A DNA stretch of 64,000 nt from Flavobacterium flevense (GCF_900142775.1 NZ_FRCC01000004.1:248001-312000), one strand, 5' to 3'. Positions 1-9,532 are shown, counted from the first letter of the stretch. The notes: a model not told the origin generated them from the sequence alone. Program-made: numbers and translations.

Positions 1-1
1 T

Positions 2-472
2 CACGTAATTGCTACAGTTAAAAATATTGATGATTCAGGATTTGCTCCAATTGATCAGGTAAGACCTTTTATTGAAACAAAACTGAAAAAAACTAAGAAA
101 GCAGAAATGCTTAAAGCTAAAATGAAAGCTACTTCTCTTGAAGCAATCGCTAAGGCTACAGGAAGTAAAGTAGAACAAGCTGTTGGTGTAACTTTAGACA
201 ACCCTGTTTTAAACGGTGGTGTAGGTCAGGAGCCAAGAGTAGTAGGAAATGCATTTGCTTTAGCAGCTAATAAAATGTCAGCTCCTATTGAAGGAAATAC
301 AGGAGTGTATGTTGTAAAAACTACCAGTATCGTTAAAGCTCCGGCTTTGAAAGATGTTGCTCCTTATGTTGAAAAAGTAAAAGCACAATCAGCAGGAGAT
401 GTAAACAGAGTGTTGCCGGCTCTTAAAGATATCGCTGATATAAAAGACAACAGAAAACAATTTAATTACTAG
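2..472 (+). CDS. Peptidylprolyl isomerase, PpiD/SurA-like, C-terminal fragment
   Basis: The reading frame is open from base 2 and stops at 472, so only the last 156 residues are in the window and the start lies upstream. The fragment has a charged, Lys-rich helix (many KAxKAK runs) followed by a region ending in RKQFNY. This resembles the C-terminal part of the large membrane-anchored periplasmic foldases (PpiD-like, SurA N-domain plus parvulin) of flavobacteria, which help fold outer-membrane and secreted proteins. No parvulin core is visible here, so the call rests on the tail alone. A strong terminator follows directly. Confidence 0.65.
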   Translation, partial: HVIATVKNIDDSGFAPIDQVRPFIETKLKKTKKAEMLKAKMKATSLEAIAKATGSKVEQAVGVTLDNPVLNGGVGQEPRVVGNAFALAANKMSAPIEGNTGVYVVKTTSIVKAPALKDVAPYVEKVKAQSAGDVNRVLPALKDIADIKDNRKQFNY

Positions 473-494
473 ATTTTAGTATCAATTTAATTCA

Positions 495-533
495 TAAAAA
501 AACGTCCCGAATTTTATTCGGGACGTTTTTTTA
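495..533. terminator. Bidirectional intrinsic terminator
   Basis: An 11-bp perfect stem (501-511 with 517-527, loop 512-516) is flanked by an A-run on the left and a T-run on the right. It can end both the PPIase transcript (plus) and the GHMP kinase transcript (minus). Confidence 0.9.
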
Positions 534-547
534 TATCTTTTTTTTGG

Positions 548-1477
548 TTACTCCAATATCATATCCTTATAAGGAATGATGGTTTTGAAGCCTTTAGAAG
601 CAAAATAAGTAACTGGATTTACATCAGAAATAACCATAACAAAATCGCCTCCCCAGGCACCTAAACTTTTTATTTCACCCATAAAATCAAAGAACAAATT
701 TTCTTTAACGGTAGGGGTTTCCAGAATGGTACTCATAATTGCTTCGTGTCTGGCAATTGCAGCAGCCATTATAGTGCTGTTTTTGGCATGGATAATTTCC
801 TGAGTTATTTTATCTATTTTAGTGATGTTTTTTTCAATATCAGTAGTTTTGTTTTTTTGGTAATTGGCTATGGCAGTTTTGCTGCTTTGTTTTTTATTCA
901 AATACACAAAATAAATAGTATCGGTAAAATGAGGATTAAAATGTACCGCTTCCACTTTAGGTTTCCCTTGCTTTAACTGATAGCTAACGGGCGTGTTGTT
1001 TTGTGCACAGGCAATGTCATAACCACTACCACCAAAGCTGTTGTTTAGCAATTTAAAAGCATCAATTTCCAGCCATTGAGCTATATTATTGATAAGTGTT
1101 GAAGAAGTTCCTAAGCCCCATTTTTTAGGAAAAGTCAATTCAGTACGTATTTCAAAACCTTTTTCCTGATTCAGAAAATCAGGATTTAACAGATACGCTT
1201 CGTGCAGAATTTTTAGCAAAGTGTTTTTTACTGATTCTTCTTTTGCCGAAACTGGGTTTTTTATTTCTGAAAAAGCAATGCTGTCTTCAAACCAGATGCT
1301 TCCATCAGCATCAAAACTTTTCCAGCGGATCTCCGGGTTTTTGCTTTCCTCAATAATTAAGTTTTGTCCAAATTTTGTTGGCAATGCCAATGCTTTAGCT
1401 CCGTCTAATACCAGATATTCAGCAGTGATTAATAATTTTCCGTTGCTGTAAAATGTTTTTTTTGTATCCATTTTCAA
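548..1477 (-). CDS. GYDIA-family GHMP kinase
   Basis: This 309-residue protein has the GHMP-kinase ATP loop GLGTSS at residues 121-126 and the signature GGSGYDIA at 149-156 that names the GYDIA family in Bacteroidota. GHMP kinases phosphorylate small alcohols such as mevalonate, phosphomevalonate or homoserine. The gene lies 21 bp downstream of HMG-CoA reductase on the same strand, so a role in the mevalonate pathway (mevalonate or phosphomevalonate kinase step) is likely by context. The exact substrate cannot be read from sequence. The start at 1477 is used; a second ATG two codons in is possible. Confidence 0.85.
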   Translation of the reverse strand: MKMDTKKTFYSNGKLLITAEYLVLDGAKALALPTKFGQNLIIEESKNPEIRWKSFDADGSIWFEDSIAFSEIKNPVSAKEESVKNTLLKILHEAYLLNPDFLNQEKGFEIRTELTFPKKWGLGTSSTLINNIAQWLEIDAFKLLNNSFGGSGYDIACAQNNTPVSYQLKQGKPKVEAVHFNPHFTDTIYFVYLNKKQSSKTAIANYQKNKTTDIEKNITKIDKITQEIIHAKNSTIMAAAIARHEAIMSTILETPTVKENLFFDFMGEIKSLGAWGGDFVMVISDVNPVTYFASKGFKTIIPYKDMILE

Positions 1478-1498
1478 ATTGAATTAAAATTGCAGCGC

Positions 1499-2818
1499 TT
1501 ATTTTTTTCTGATATCTTCAATAAAATTAACTACACCGCTGTGCGATACTACATGGTTTTTAAAATGCTTTTGTACAGCATCACGCTCTTCGGTAGTAGC
1601 TTCAAGTTGGTTCAAAATATTGTTGAGATGCATTTTCATGTGTCCGTCCTGAATCCCTGTTGTGGTTAACGAACGCAATGCGGCAAAGTTTTGAGCTAGT
1701 CCCGCCACAGCAACAATTTTCATTAATTCTTTAGCAGATGGATTTTCGAGCATTTCCAGCGAAAGTTTAACTAGAGGATGTAAACTCGTTAATCCGCCTA
1801 CAGTACCTAATGCTAAAGGCACTTCCAGCCAGAAACTAAAAATACCGTTTTCTATTTTGGCATGAGACAGACTGCTGTATTTTCCGGATTTTGCAGCATA
1901 AGCATGAACTCCGGCTTCTACAGCTCTAAAATCATTTCCTGTTGCCAGAATCACGGCATCAATACCGTTCATAATTCCTTTGTTGTGGGTTACGGCTCTA
2001 AAAGGTTCTACTTCGGCAATTTGTACGGCCTGAACAAAACGCTGTGCAAAAACTTCCGGATTCGGAATGTGTTTCTCGGCTAATTCTTCCACAGGACAGG
2101 AAACTTCGGCTCTTACAATGCAATTAGGAACATAATTTGAAAGAATGCTCATCACTACTTCGATGTTTTTTTCTTCTTCTGTAAAAAGTTCATAAACTTG
2201 CGCTTCTGTTTTTAAAATCTTAGCAAATTGTTCTAAGCAGGAATTGATAAAGTTAGCACCCATGCTGTCAATGGTTTCAAAAGTAGCATGAAGTTGAAAA
2301 TAATGGTCTAATAATTGGGTTTTGTCTTCCAGTGTGATGTTTAAAATTCCGCCACCACGCTGTTTCATGTTTTTTGTAATACTTTCTGTTTCCGATAAAA
2401 ACTTAGCTTTTGTCTGAGCAAAAAACAGCTCCAGTTTAGAAACATCTCCTTTGTATAAAAAATGAACCTGACCTATTTTTTCGGTATTGATAATCGTAGT
2501 TTTAAATCCACCACGACTAGCCCAGAATTTGGCCGATTTAGAAGCTGCAGCAACTACCGAACTTTCTTCAATTGCCATTGGGATGGTGTAATATTTGTCA
2601 TTAATTAAAAAATTAGGAGCAACACCCAGCGGAATATAGAAATTACTAATGGTATTTTCTATAAATTCATCATGCAGTTTTTGAAGTTTTTCATCAGAAT
2701 TCCAGTATTTTTTTAATAATAAAATAGCGTTTTCCGGATTTGAAAAGTAAGCGGAGGCAATCCAGTTTATTTTTTCTTCTTTTGATAGTTTTGAGAATCC
2801 TGCTACGGCTTTGTTCAT
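1499..2818 (-). CDS. Hydroxymethylglutaryl-CoA reductase, class II (degradative type)
   Basis: This 439-residue cytosolic enzyme shows the class II HMG-CoA reductase motifs: EESSVVAAAS at 84-93 (catalytic Glu), MGANFINS at 186-193, the dinucleotide-binding DAVILATGNDFR at 287-298, and a C-terminal SHSG containing the catalytic His. The length fits class II enzymes, which lack the eukaryotic membrane domain. Family members interconvert HMG-CoA and mevalonate. In Flavobacteriia, which make isoprenoids through mevalonate, the enzyme is inferred to work in the biosynthetic direction despite the degradative label. It heads a two-gene unit with the GHMP kinase. Confidence 0.93.
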   Translation of the reverse strand: MNKAVAGFSKLSKEEKINWIASAYFSNPENAILLLKKYWNSDEKLQKLHDEFIENTISNFYIPLGVAPNFLINDKYYTIPMAIEESSVVAAASKSAKFWASRGGFKTTIINTEKIGQVHFLYKGDVSKLELFFAQTKAKFLSETESITKNMKQRGGGILNITLEDKTQLLDHYFQLHATFETIDSMGANFINSCLEQFAKILKTEAQVYELFTEEEKNIEVVMSILSNYVPNCIVRAEVSCPVEELAEKHIPNPEVFAQRFVQAVQIAEVEPFRAVTHNKGIMNGIDAVILATGNDFRAVEAGVHAYAAKSGKYSSLSHAKIENGIFSFWLEVPLALGTVGGLTSLHPLVKLSLEMLENPSAKELMKIVAVAGLAQNFAALRSLTTTGIQDGHMKMHLNNILNQLEATTEERDAVQKHFKNHVVSHSGVVNFIEDIRKK

Positions 2819-2846
2819 TTTCAGTTAATTAAAATATAATGAGCGG

Positions 2847-2854
2847 CAAAGATA
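2847..2854 (-). promoter_or_regulatory. Promoter -7 box of the HMG-CoA reductase operon
   Basis: TATCTTTG on the minus strand fits the Bacteroidota TAnnTTTG box and would place the transcript start about 20 bases before the gene. I do not see a convincing -33 TTTG. Confidence 0.6.
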
Positions 2855-2997
2855 CGTTTTAGCCCTTTTATTTGCCATTAATTTAGCATCAATAAATAAC
2901 TCTTCCTTATTTATAATGTGCATTTAAATCAATTAAATAGGTGATAATTGCCGTTTTTTTACTAAAATTGAATTCATTTTATCTGAATCTCTGCTTT

Positions 2998-5163
2998 ATG
3001 AATCATAAACTGTCTTCCTTTGTCCTGTTTTTATTGAGTTTTGTTGTTTTTGGCCAACAAAAAATAACTGTCGAATCTATTTATCGGGGGATGTATCGCA
3101 CCGAAGATATGTACGAACTGCATTCGCTAAAAAAATCCAATCAGTACACGGTTCTAAACTATGATCAGTCGGGACAGTCCACTCAGATTGACTTGTATGA
3201 TTTTGCCACGCTGCAAAAAACAGCAACAATTATTGATTCTAAACAGCAAAAAATACCTACTATTGATGCTTACACTTTTGATTTGGAAGAAAAAATACTT
3301 TTGTTAGCCTGCAATTCCACGCCTATTTATCGCCACTCTTTTACTGCCGATTATTATCTGTATGATATTTCTAAAAAGGAGCTAACACGATTGTTTGACT
3401 TCCAAATTCAGGAACCTACTTTTTCTCCTGATGGAAAGAAAATTGCTTTTGCCAGAGAAAATAATTTATATGTTTACGATATAGCATCCAAAACAACAGT
3501 CCAAATTACTGCGGATGGACAAAAAAATACAATTATTAACGGAATTTGTGATTGGGTTTATGAGGAGGAATTTGCTTTTGTTCGTGCTTTCGACTGGTCA
3601 GCAGACAGTAAAAAAATAGCCTACATTCGATTTGATGAATCCGAAGTGCCGGAGTTTTCAATGACGGTTTTCAATCAGCAATTGTATCCTGAAGTTACCA
3701 CTTTTAAATATCCAAAAGCAGGTGAGAAAAATTCAAGAGTTTCTTTACATCTTTATGATATTGCCTCAAAAGGAATAAAAACAGTAGATTTAAGTAATTA
3801 TTCTGATTTTTATATCGCCAGAATAAAATGGACTAATGATGCCAATGTTTTGTCAGCTCAGGTTTTAAATCGACATCAGGATAATTTAGACCTGCTTTTT
3901 ATTGACGGAAATTCAGCGGCTAAAAAAGTGGTTTTAAACGAAAAAGACAAAGCTTATATTGATGTTACCGATAACCTAACTTTTCTAAAAGACAATAGTT
4001 TTATCTGGACCAGCGAAAAAGATGGTTTTAATCATATTTACTATTATGATAAAACAGGAAAGTTGAAGAATCAGCTGACTAAAGGCAATTGGGAAGTGAC
4101 TCAATTTTATGGAATTGACGAGAAAACCAATACAGCGTTTTATCAGTCAACCGAAAATGGTTCCATAAACAGAGGTGTTTATAAAATCGCATTAAATGGA
4201 AAGAATAAAATAGCTTTATCAAATGAAACAGGTACTAACGAAGCCACTTTTAGTCCTGATTTTGATTATTATATTCGTACTTTTTCCAGTGCTAAACAAT
4301 CTACTGCATATACTTTGAACGAAGTAAAATCAGGGAAAGAATTAAAAGTAATTGAAAATAATGCTGCTTTAGCAAGCCGGCTGAAAGAATATAATTTGCC
4401 CGCAAAAGAATTTTTTGTTTTAAAAACAGAGAAAGGAATTGAACTGAATGCCTGGATTATTAAACCAAAAGATTTTGATGCGGCTAAAAAGTATCCTGTT
4501 TTTATGACGCAATATTCCGGTCCCGGTTCACAGCAAGTAGCCAATCAATGGAATTCTCTGGATGATTACTGGTGTTTAATGCTTTCGCAACAAGGATATA
4601 TTGTAGTATGTGTGGATGGTCGCGGAACTGGTTTTAAAGGTGCCGAATTTAAAAAAGTAACACAATTACAATTGGGAAAATACGAGGTTGAAGATCAGAT
4701 TGATGCGGCAAAAGTTATTGGAAATTATCCGTATGTTGACAAATCCAGAATAGGGATTTTTGGCTGGTCTTATGGCGGATTTATGGCTTCGAATTGTATT
4801 TTGAAAGGAAATGATATTTTTAAAATGGCCATAGCTGTTGCTCCTGTTACTAATTGGCGCTTTTATGATTCCGTTTATACCGAAAGATACATGCATACTC
4901 CACAGGAGAATCCAAGTGGTTATGATGATAACTCGCCTATTAATTTTGCCGGTCAGTTAAAAGGGAAATACCTTTTAATTCACGGTAGTGCGGATGATAA
5001 TGTGCATGTTCAAAATTCGATGGAAATGATGAATGCCTTGATAAAAGCCAATAAACAATTTGATTCCCAAATTTATCCGGATTGCAATCACGGAATTTAC
5101 GGTGGAATGACCCGAATACAGTTGTTTAATAAAATGACGAATTTTATAAAGGAAAATCTATAA
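2998..5163 (+). CDS. Dipeptidyl peptidase IV (S9 family), exported
   Basis: I start at ATG 2998 rather than an in-frame GTG at 2941, because 2998 gives a standard signal peptide (MNHKLSSFVLFLLSFVVFG, about 20 residues) and 721 residues. The N-terminal half is a beta-propeller carrying DWVYEEEF at 185-192, the Glu pair that binds the substrate amino terminus in DPP IV. The C-terminal alpha/beta-hydrolase has the nucleophile Ser591 in GWSYGG, Asp666 in HGSADDN and His698 in NHGIYGG. The family removes Xaa-Pro dipeptides from peptide N-termini outside the cytoplasm. The next gene is a POT peptide transporter, so the pair suggests peptide scavenging. Confidence 0.93.
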   Translation: MNHKLSSFVLFLLSFVVFGQQKITVESIYRGMYRTEDMYELHSLKKSNQYTVLNYDQSGQSTQIDLYDFATLQKTATIIDSKQQKIPTIDAYTFDLEEKILLLACNSTPIYRHSFTADYYLYDISKKELTRLFDFQIQEPTFSPDGKKIAFARENNLYVYDIASKTTVQITADGQKNTIINGICDWVYEEEFAFVRAFDWSADSKKIAYIRFDESEVPEFSMTVFNQQLYPEVTTFKYPKAGEKNSRVSLHLYDIASKGIKTVDLSNYSDFYIARIKWTNDANVLSAQVLNRHQDNLDLLFIDGNSAAKKVVLNEKDKAYIDVTDNLTFLKDNSFIWTSEKDGFNHIYYYDKTGKLKNQLTKGNWEVTQFYGIDEKTNTAFYQSTENGSINRGVYKIALNGKNKIALSNETGTNEATFSPDFDYYIRTFSSAKQSTAYTLNEVKSGKELKVIENNAALASRLKEYNLPAKEFFVLKTEKGIELNAWIIKPKDFDAAKKYPVFMTQYSGPGSQQVANQWNSLDDYWCLMLSQQGYIVVCVDGRGTGFKGAEFKKVTQLQLGKYEVEDQIDAAKVIGNYPYVDKSRIGIFGWSYGGFMASNCILKGNDIFKMAIAVAPVTNWRFYDSVYTERYMHTPQENPSGYDDNSPINFAGQLKGKYLLIHGSADDNVHVQNSMEMMNALIKANKQFDSQIYPDCNHGIYGGMTRIQLFNKMTNFIKENL

Positions 5164-5208
5164 ATCAATTTAAGAGGCTGTTTAAATTTAATTGCGAGTA
5201 TCAGTTTT

Positions 5209-5275
5209 GTCAGTCTGAGCCTGTCGAAGACCTCGTTTAGTGAATAAATAAGCACTTCGACAAGCTCAGTGTGAC
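5209..5275. repeat. REP-like imperfect palindrome
   Basis: Two 21-base arms (5209-5229 and 5255-5275) are inverted copies with three mismatches, centred on CTGTCGAAG / CTTCGACA. The sequence is far more GC-rich than its surroundings. Similar GTCAGTCTGAGC...GCTCAGTGTGAC palindromes are scattered between genes in flavobacteria. Confidence 0.75.
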
Positions 5276-5280
5276 AGAAA

Positions 5281-5338
5281 AAATATAGTTCTAAAATTTA
5301 TACAGATTCTAATAAGTTTGAATTTTAGAACTATATTT
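5281..5338. repeat. 18-bp perfect inverted repeat
   Basis: Bases 5281-5298 are the exact reverse complement of 5321-5338, with a 22-base loop. It directly follows the REP-like palindrome and overlaps a TATATTTG box (5332-5339) that could be the transporter promoter. It has no strong T-run, so it may be part of the mobile repeat, an operator or a weak terminator. Confidence 0.7.
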
Positions 5339-5401
5339 GGATTTAAAATTTTTATTTTCGAAAATACTCATTAATAATACCAATTCTCTAAAACCTGATT
5401 T

Positions 5402-6943
5402 ATGAATCAAGATACTCAAGATAATTTTTTTAAAAGCACCGTTTTAGGACATCCGGCAGGATTATTTGTACTGTTTTTTACTGAAATGTGGGAACGTTTT
5501 TCTTATTATGGAATGCGTGCTTTATTGGTTTTGTTTTTAACCACTTCATTGACTAAAGGCGGTTGGGCCTGGAATGTCGAAGACGCAATGGCACTATATG
5601 GGACTTATACGATGGTTGTTTATTTTACACCAATTGTAGGTGGGTATTTAGCAGATCGGTTTTTGGGATATCGCTGGGCAGTAGTTATTGGAGCATTTAT
5701 AATGACCTTGGGGCATGTTTCTATGGCTGTTGAGACACCTACATTTCTCTATATTGGTATAGTTTGTCTTATGATTGGAAATGGTTTGTTTAAACCTAAT
5801 ATGACATCGATAATTTCAAATGCTTACGAAAAACATCCGGAAAAGAAAGACGGGGCATACTCTTTATTTTATATGGGAGTAAATGCCGGAGCTTTTTTAG
5901 GAATTATGCTTTGTGGTTACATAGGAGAAAAAGTTTCCTGGAGTTTAGGATTTGGTTTGGCAGGAATATTTATGTTTTTTGGAATGCTACAATTTTATTT
6001 TACGCAAAATATCTTTGGAAATATTGGTTTGCCTCCTACCGAAGAGACAAAAAAGGCATCTAAGGAAAAAGAAGCACAAGAGAATATAGCTCCCAATATC
6101 ATTAGAGACCGGATAATTGCAGTAGTGATTTTTTCTGTTTTTTCTGTTTTCTTTTGGGCTGCATTTGAACAGGCTGGAGGTTCTATGACAATTTTTGCTG
6201 AAAAGTTTACGCAAAGGGAATTGTTTGGAAATGCAGCCTGGATTTTTAAAATCACTGATGCTTTACTGACTCTTATTCCTCTGGTAGTGATTACATATGT
6301 TTTGCTGAAATTGTTTTCTAAAACAGTTAAAGACTATGCTTTAGGAAATAGTATTTTATCATTAAGTTTTATTATTATTTGGGGAATTGTTATCTGGAAA
6401 ATTAAAAGAGATTTTTCAACAACTGAAACTGAAGTTCCTGCTTCGTGGTTCGGAATTTTAAATTCATTATTTATTATTTGTTTTGCTCCGTTTTTTTCAA
6501 AATGGTGGGAGAGTAAGTACAATATTTCAGGTCCAATGAAATTTGGTCTGGGATTAGCATTGTTAGGACTGGGTTTTGGATTTTTAGCTTATGGAAGTAT
6601 GGGGATTACTGCTGATTCGGTAATCAGGGTAAGTATGGTTTGGCTGGTTGCTGCTTATTTGTTTCATACTTTAGGAGAGTTGTGTATTTCACCTGTAAGC
6701 TTGTCTTATATTAGTAAATTAGTACCGGCAAGTTGGATTGGAATTATGTTTGGGGTATATTATTTGTTTTTAGGAATGGGAAATAAATTAGCAGGTTCTA
6801 TGGGGGGATTGATTGAGACAATTAGTAATCAATACAGTTTGTCTACCTTCTTCCTGATTTTTACAATCATACCCATAGCTTTAGGAGTAATTATGTTGTT
6901 GTTGTCACCATTAATGAAAAAAATTATGCACGGTGTCAGTTAA
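5402..6943 (+). CDS. Peptide MFS transporter, POT/PTR family
   Basis: This 513-residue inner-membrane protein has about 12-14 hydrophobic segments and the POT signature EMWERFSYYGMRALL at 28-42 (ExxERFxYY, proton and peptide binding). The GxxxADRFLGYRW loop between early helices is also typical. POT proteins import di- and tripeptides with protons. Its position after the exported dipeptidyl peptidase fits uptake of the dipeptides that enzyme releases; that link is inferred from context, not shown by a shared promoter. Confidence 0.92.
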   Translation: MNQDTQDNFFKSTVLGHPAGLFVLFFTEMWERFSYYGMRALLVLFLTTSLTKGGWAWNVEDAMALYGTYTMVVYFTPIVGGYLADRFLGYRWAVVIGAFIMTLGHVSMAVETPTFLYIGIVCLMIGNGLFKPNMTSIISNAYEKHPEKKDGAYSLFYMGVNAGAFLGIMLCGYIGEKVSWSLGFGLAGIFMFFGMLQFYFTQNIFGNIGLPPTEETKKASKEKEAQENIAPNIIRDRIIAVVIFSVFSVFFWAAFEQAGGSMTIFAEKFTQRELFGNAAWIFKITDALLTLIPLVVITYVLLKLFSKTVKDYALGNSILSLSFIIIWGIVIWKIKRDFSTTETEVPASWFGILNSLFIICFAPFFSKWWESKYNISGPMKFGLGLALLGLGFGFLAYGSMGITADSVIRVSMVWLVAAYLFHTLGELCISPVSLSYISKLVPASWIGIMFGVYYLFLGMGNKLAGSMGGLIETISNQYSLSTFFLIFTIIPIALGVIMLLLSPLMKKIMHGVS

Positions 6944-6995
6944 CTGACATTTACTGGTATTGTTTTTGTGTAAGTTTGTAGTTTAAAAATCAATT

Positions 6996-7457
6996 ATGAA
7001 AAAAATATATTTAATCGCTGTTTTTTGTTTAGCTATGGTTTCAGCACAGGCTCAGGAGCTAAAATGGCACAATGATGTAAAAGAAGCCATTGCTATTGGG
7101 ACGAAAGAAAATAAACCTTTACTGTTGTTTTTTACCGGAAGTGACTGGTGTGGATGGTGTATTCGTTTGCAAAAAGAAGTTTTAAAAACGCCTGAATTTA
7201 CTAAATGGGCAAAGGATAATGTAATTTTAGTAGAGTTAGACTACCCTAGAAGTGTACCTCAGACTCCTGAAATTAAGCAGCAAAATTATGAAATACAAAA
7301 TGTTTTAGGTGTTCAGGGATATCCAACAGTTTATTTTGTAAAAGGAGAGAAGAAAGATGAAAAATTTAATTTACAAGCTTTAGGGAAAACAGGTTATGTT
7401 CCCGGAGGTCCAGTGGCATGGCTAGAAGTGGCTAATGGAATTTTAAGTCAAAAATAA
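6996..7457 (+). CDS. Exported thioredoxin-family protein
   Basis: The 153-residue product has a signal peptide ending near AQAQ (residues 17-20) and a thioredoxin fold with the redox pair Cys52-Gly-Trp-Cys55 in SDWCGWC. A later GVQGYPTVYFV contains the cis-Pro of the fold. It resembles the small periplasmic thioredoxin_7-type proteins of Bacteroidota that reduce or isomerise disulfides. The specific client is unknown. It follows the transporter by 52 bases and could be co-transcribed. Confidence 0.85.
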   Translation: MKKIYLIAVFCLAMVSAQAQELKWHNDVKEAIAIGTKENKPLLLFFTGSDWCGWCIRLQKEVLKTPEFTKWAKDNVILVELDYPRSVPQTPEIKQQNYEIQNVLGVQGYPTVYFVKGEKKDEKFNLQALGKTGYVPGGPVAWLEVANGILSQK

Positions 7458-7473
7458 AATTTAGGAAATACAA

Positions 7474-9495
7474 TTATTTTAATTGAAAGTATCCCTTTTC
7501 GGCTGTAGCATGAAAAGGGATTTTTTGTTTTTTACAACTCATTTCCCATTGCGCTAACAGCGATTTGTAATTAGAACCATCGGCAATTACCAGTTTGGGT
7601 TGTAAGGAGAGAAGCATTCGTTCTATATTTATTTTAGGCGATTGGGTAAGCAAAATTATATCCGGTTTTGAGTTTTTTATAAAAACACCGGCACTGTCCA
7701 GAATAAGAATTTTATTCTCCTTGAAATATGCCGTGTGCTGTAATGGTTTTTGATTTTTTAGCTGACCAGAATTTGCAATTAAATAGGAGTTGAGCATTTT
7801 GCTTTTTGCGGCAGCACTATCATTGGAGTAAAGAAAAACTTCATTACCCTGCCGCTTAACTATGAGGGTGTTTCTTTTTTGGTTAAAAACAAGCCATTCT
7901 TTCTGATGCCGGACTTGCCAGTTGTTGCGCAATACTGCTAATTGGAATCCGATAATGGCAAGCATTACCCATAATAAACTTTTAAAATAGGGTTTTTTAA
8001 GCCAAATGACAAATGCAATAATTAAGAGGTAACTACAAGTAAGCATGCTAAAATTAAAAGGTATGTCTCTGATAATAAATTGTTCGAATGAAGCAATGGT
8101 ATTGATGATTTTGTTAAGTAAATATATACTCCATTCCAATGGTTTTATTAACCAAAAGGGAGTGAAGTTTATTGCCGCAAATGCCATAACTACTATTCCC
8201 AGAAACATTATAATGCTTAATAATGGGATAACGAACAGATTAGTGACGAAAAATAATCCGGGAAATTGATGAAAATAGTACAAACTTAAAGGCAAAGTGC
8301 CTATTTGTGCAGCGAAAGAAACCGTTAAAATATCCCAGCTGTATTTTATAATTTTATTTTTTGGTTTCCAAAGTTGGGATAAAACGGGTTGGAACCAAAC
8401 AATGAAAAACACCGCTAAATAACTCAGTTGGAAGCCTACATCATACAGGAAATAGGGCTGAAAAAGTAAGATCAATAATATGGAAACTAACAAAGTATGG
8501 TAGATGTTAACGCTTCTTCGAAGATGTAATCCGATGGCAACAAACGAAAACATAACGACTGATCGGACAATGGATGGTGATAATCCGGCAATGAAAGCAA
8601 AAAAGAATAAACTGCTTACTATGATAGTTAATTTTAAAAAGGAGCCTTTTCGGGTATTTGGGATTGGGCTTAATATGAAATTTAAAAAAAGAAATATAAA
8701 ACCAACATGCAATCCGGAAACGGACAGAATATGAATGGCGCCTGCATACTGATAATCCTGAATAATCTCAGGAGCAATATCCTGTCTTTGACCTAAAATC
8801 AAAGCAGAGGCTACGGCTAGTGCTGTGGAATTAAAATTTGCTTTTTCTAAGTTGTGAAGAATTCGGGTTCTGATTTTAGCAATGTAAAACCAGCTGTCTT
8901 TTTGAAATTCAGAACTTTGCTCAATAGCTGTTGGATTTGCATATAGCTGAGCATAAATTTGCTTGTTGTTGAGATAATTTCCATAATCAAACTGATTAGG
9001 ATTATCAGGATTCTTGTTCTTTTGAATATATGCCTGAATGCGTAAAATATGCCCCACTTCAAATGTTTTAGGCAGACTTTTAGGGATATTCAGTAAAATT
9101 TTCCCACTGTAATTTGTATGGTCTATCGATGTAATCAAAGCGATGTAACGCTGATTGTACGTAGTGTTTTTTAGTTTTTCTCTAATAATAAGTGTAACAG
9201 AATGCTCTTTTTTAAAAATATTGTGGTTACTGTAATTGTTTTTTCGGAAAGAGTCTGTTTGGATAATCAAACTGCTCATTCCTATGAGAAAAGAAATTAA
9301 ATAGCTAAGAAGGGAAGAATAGAATCTGGCATTTGGGATTTTGCTAACTAAAAAAGCAAAAATACTCCCTGTTAATAAGAAGATAAAAAGAAGCCCGAAA
9401 ATCCATTTTGGATTTGGATTACAAATAAAAGCCGTCATAATTCCCAGTAGGAAACCTAAAGTGATTCTGGCTAACGGAAATTCAAGTACTTTCAT
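7474..9495 (-). CDS. ComEC/Rec2 family inner-membrane protein
   Basis: At 673 residues this protein has N-terminal helices, a DUF4131-like OB region (residues about 90-200), then the ComEC channel core with the typical AGAIHILSVSGLHVGFIF segment and 7-9 more helices. Family members carry single-stranded DNA across the inner membrane during natural transformation. The last ~130 residues look like the remains of the usual metallo-beta-lactamase domain, but I see no HxHxDH metal-binding motif, so nuclease activity is doubtful. A ComEC-like membrane protein is near certain; whether the cell is competent is not shown. Confidence 0.88.
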   Translation of the reverse strand: MKVLEFPLARITLGFLLGIMTAFICNPNPKWIFGLLFIFLLTGSIFAFLVSKIPNARFYSSLLSYLISFLIGMSSLIIQTDSFRKNNYSNHNIFKKEHSVTLIIREKLKNTTYNQRYIALITSIDHTNYSGKILLNIPKSLPKTFEVGHILRIQAYIQKNKNPDNPNQFDYGNYLNNKQIYAQLYANPTAIEQSSEFQKDSWFYIAKIRTRILHNLEKANFNSTALAVASALILGQRQDIAPEIIQDYQYAGAIHILSVSGLHVGFIFLFLNFILSPIPNTRKGSFLKLTIIVSSLFFFAFIAGLSPSIVRSVVMFSFVAIGLHLRRSVNIYHTLLVSILLILLFQPYFLYDVGFQLSYLAVFFIVWFQPVLSQLWKPKNKIIKYSWDILTVSFAAQIGTLPLSLYYFHQFPGLFFVTNLFVIPLLSIIMFLGIVVMAFAAINFTPFWLIKPLEWSIYLLNKIINTIASFEQFIIRDIPFNFSMLTCSYLLIIAFVIWLKKPYFKSLLWVMLAIIGFQLAVLRNNWQVRHQKEWLVFNQKRNTLIVKRQGNEVFLYSNDSAAAKSKMLNSYLIANSGQLKNQKPLQHTAYFKENKILILDSAGVFIKNSKPDIILLTQSPKINIERMLLSLQPKLVIADGSNYKSLLAQWEMSCKKQKIPFHATAEKGYFQLK

Positions 9496-9532
9496 GTTTC
9501 TAAAGTACGAATTTTCTATATGGATATTTTTT

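Noticed and set aside
548..1477. Plus-strand ORFs of about 76 residues opposite the GHMP kinase and other genes
   Set aside because: They are mirror frames of well-supported genes with no start context or recognisable domain.
2941..2997. Longer DPP IV start at GTG 2941
   Set aside because: ATG 2998 gives a proper signal peptide; the extension would put two hydrophobic stretches in a row.
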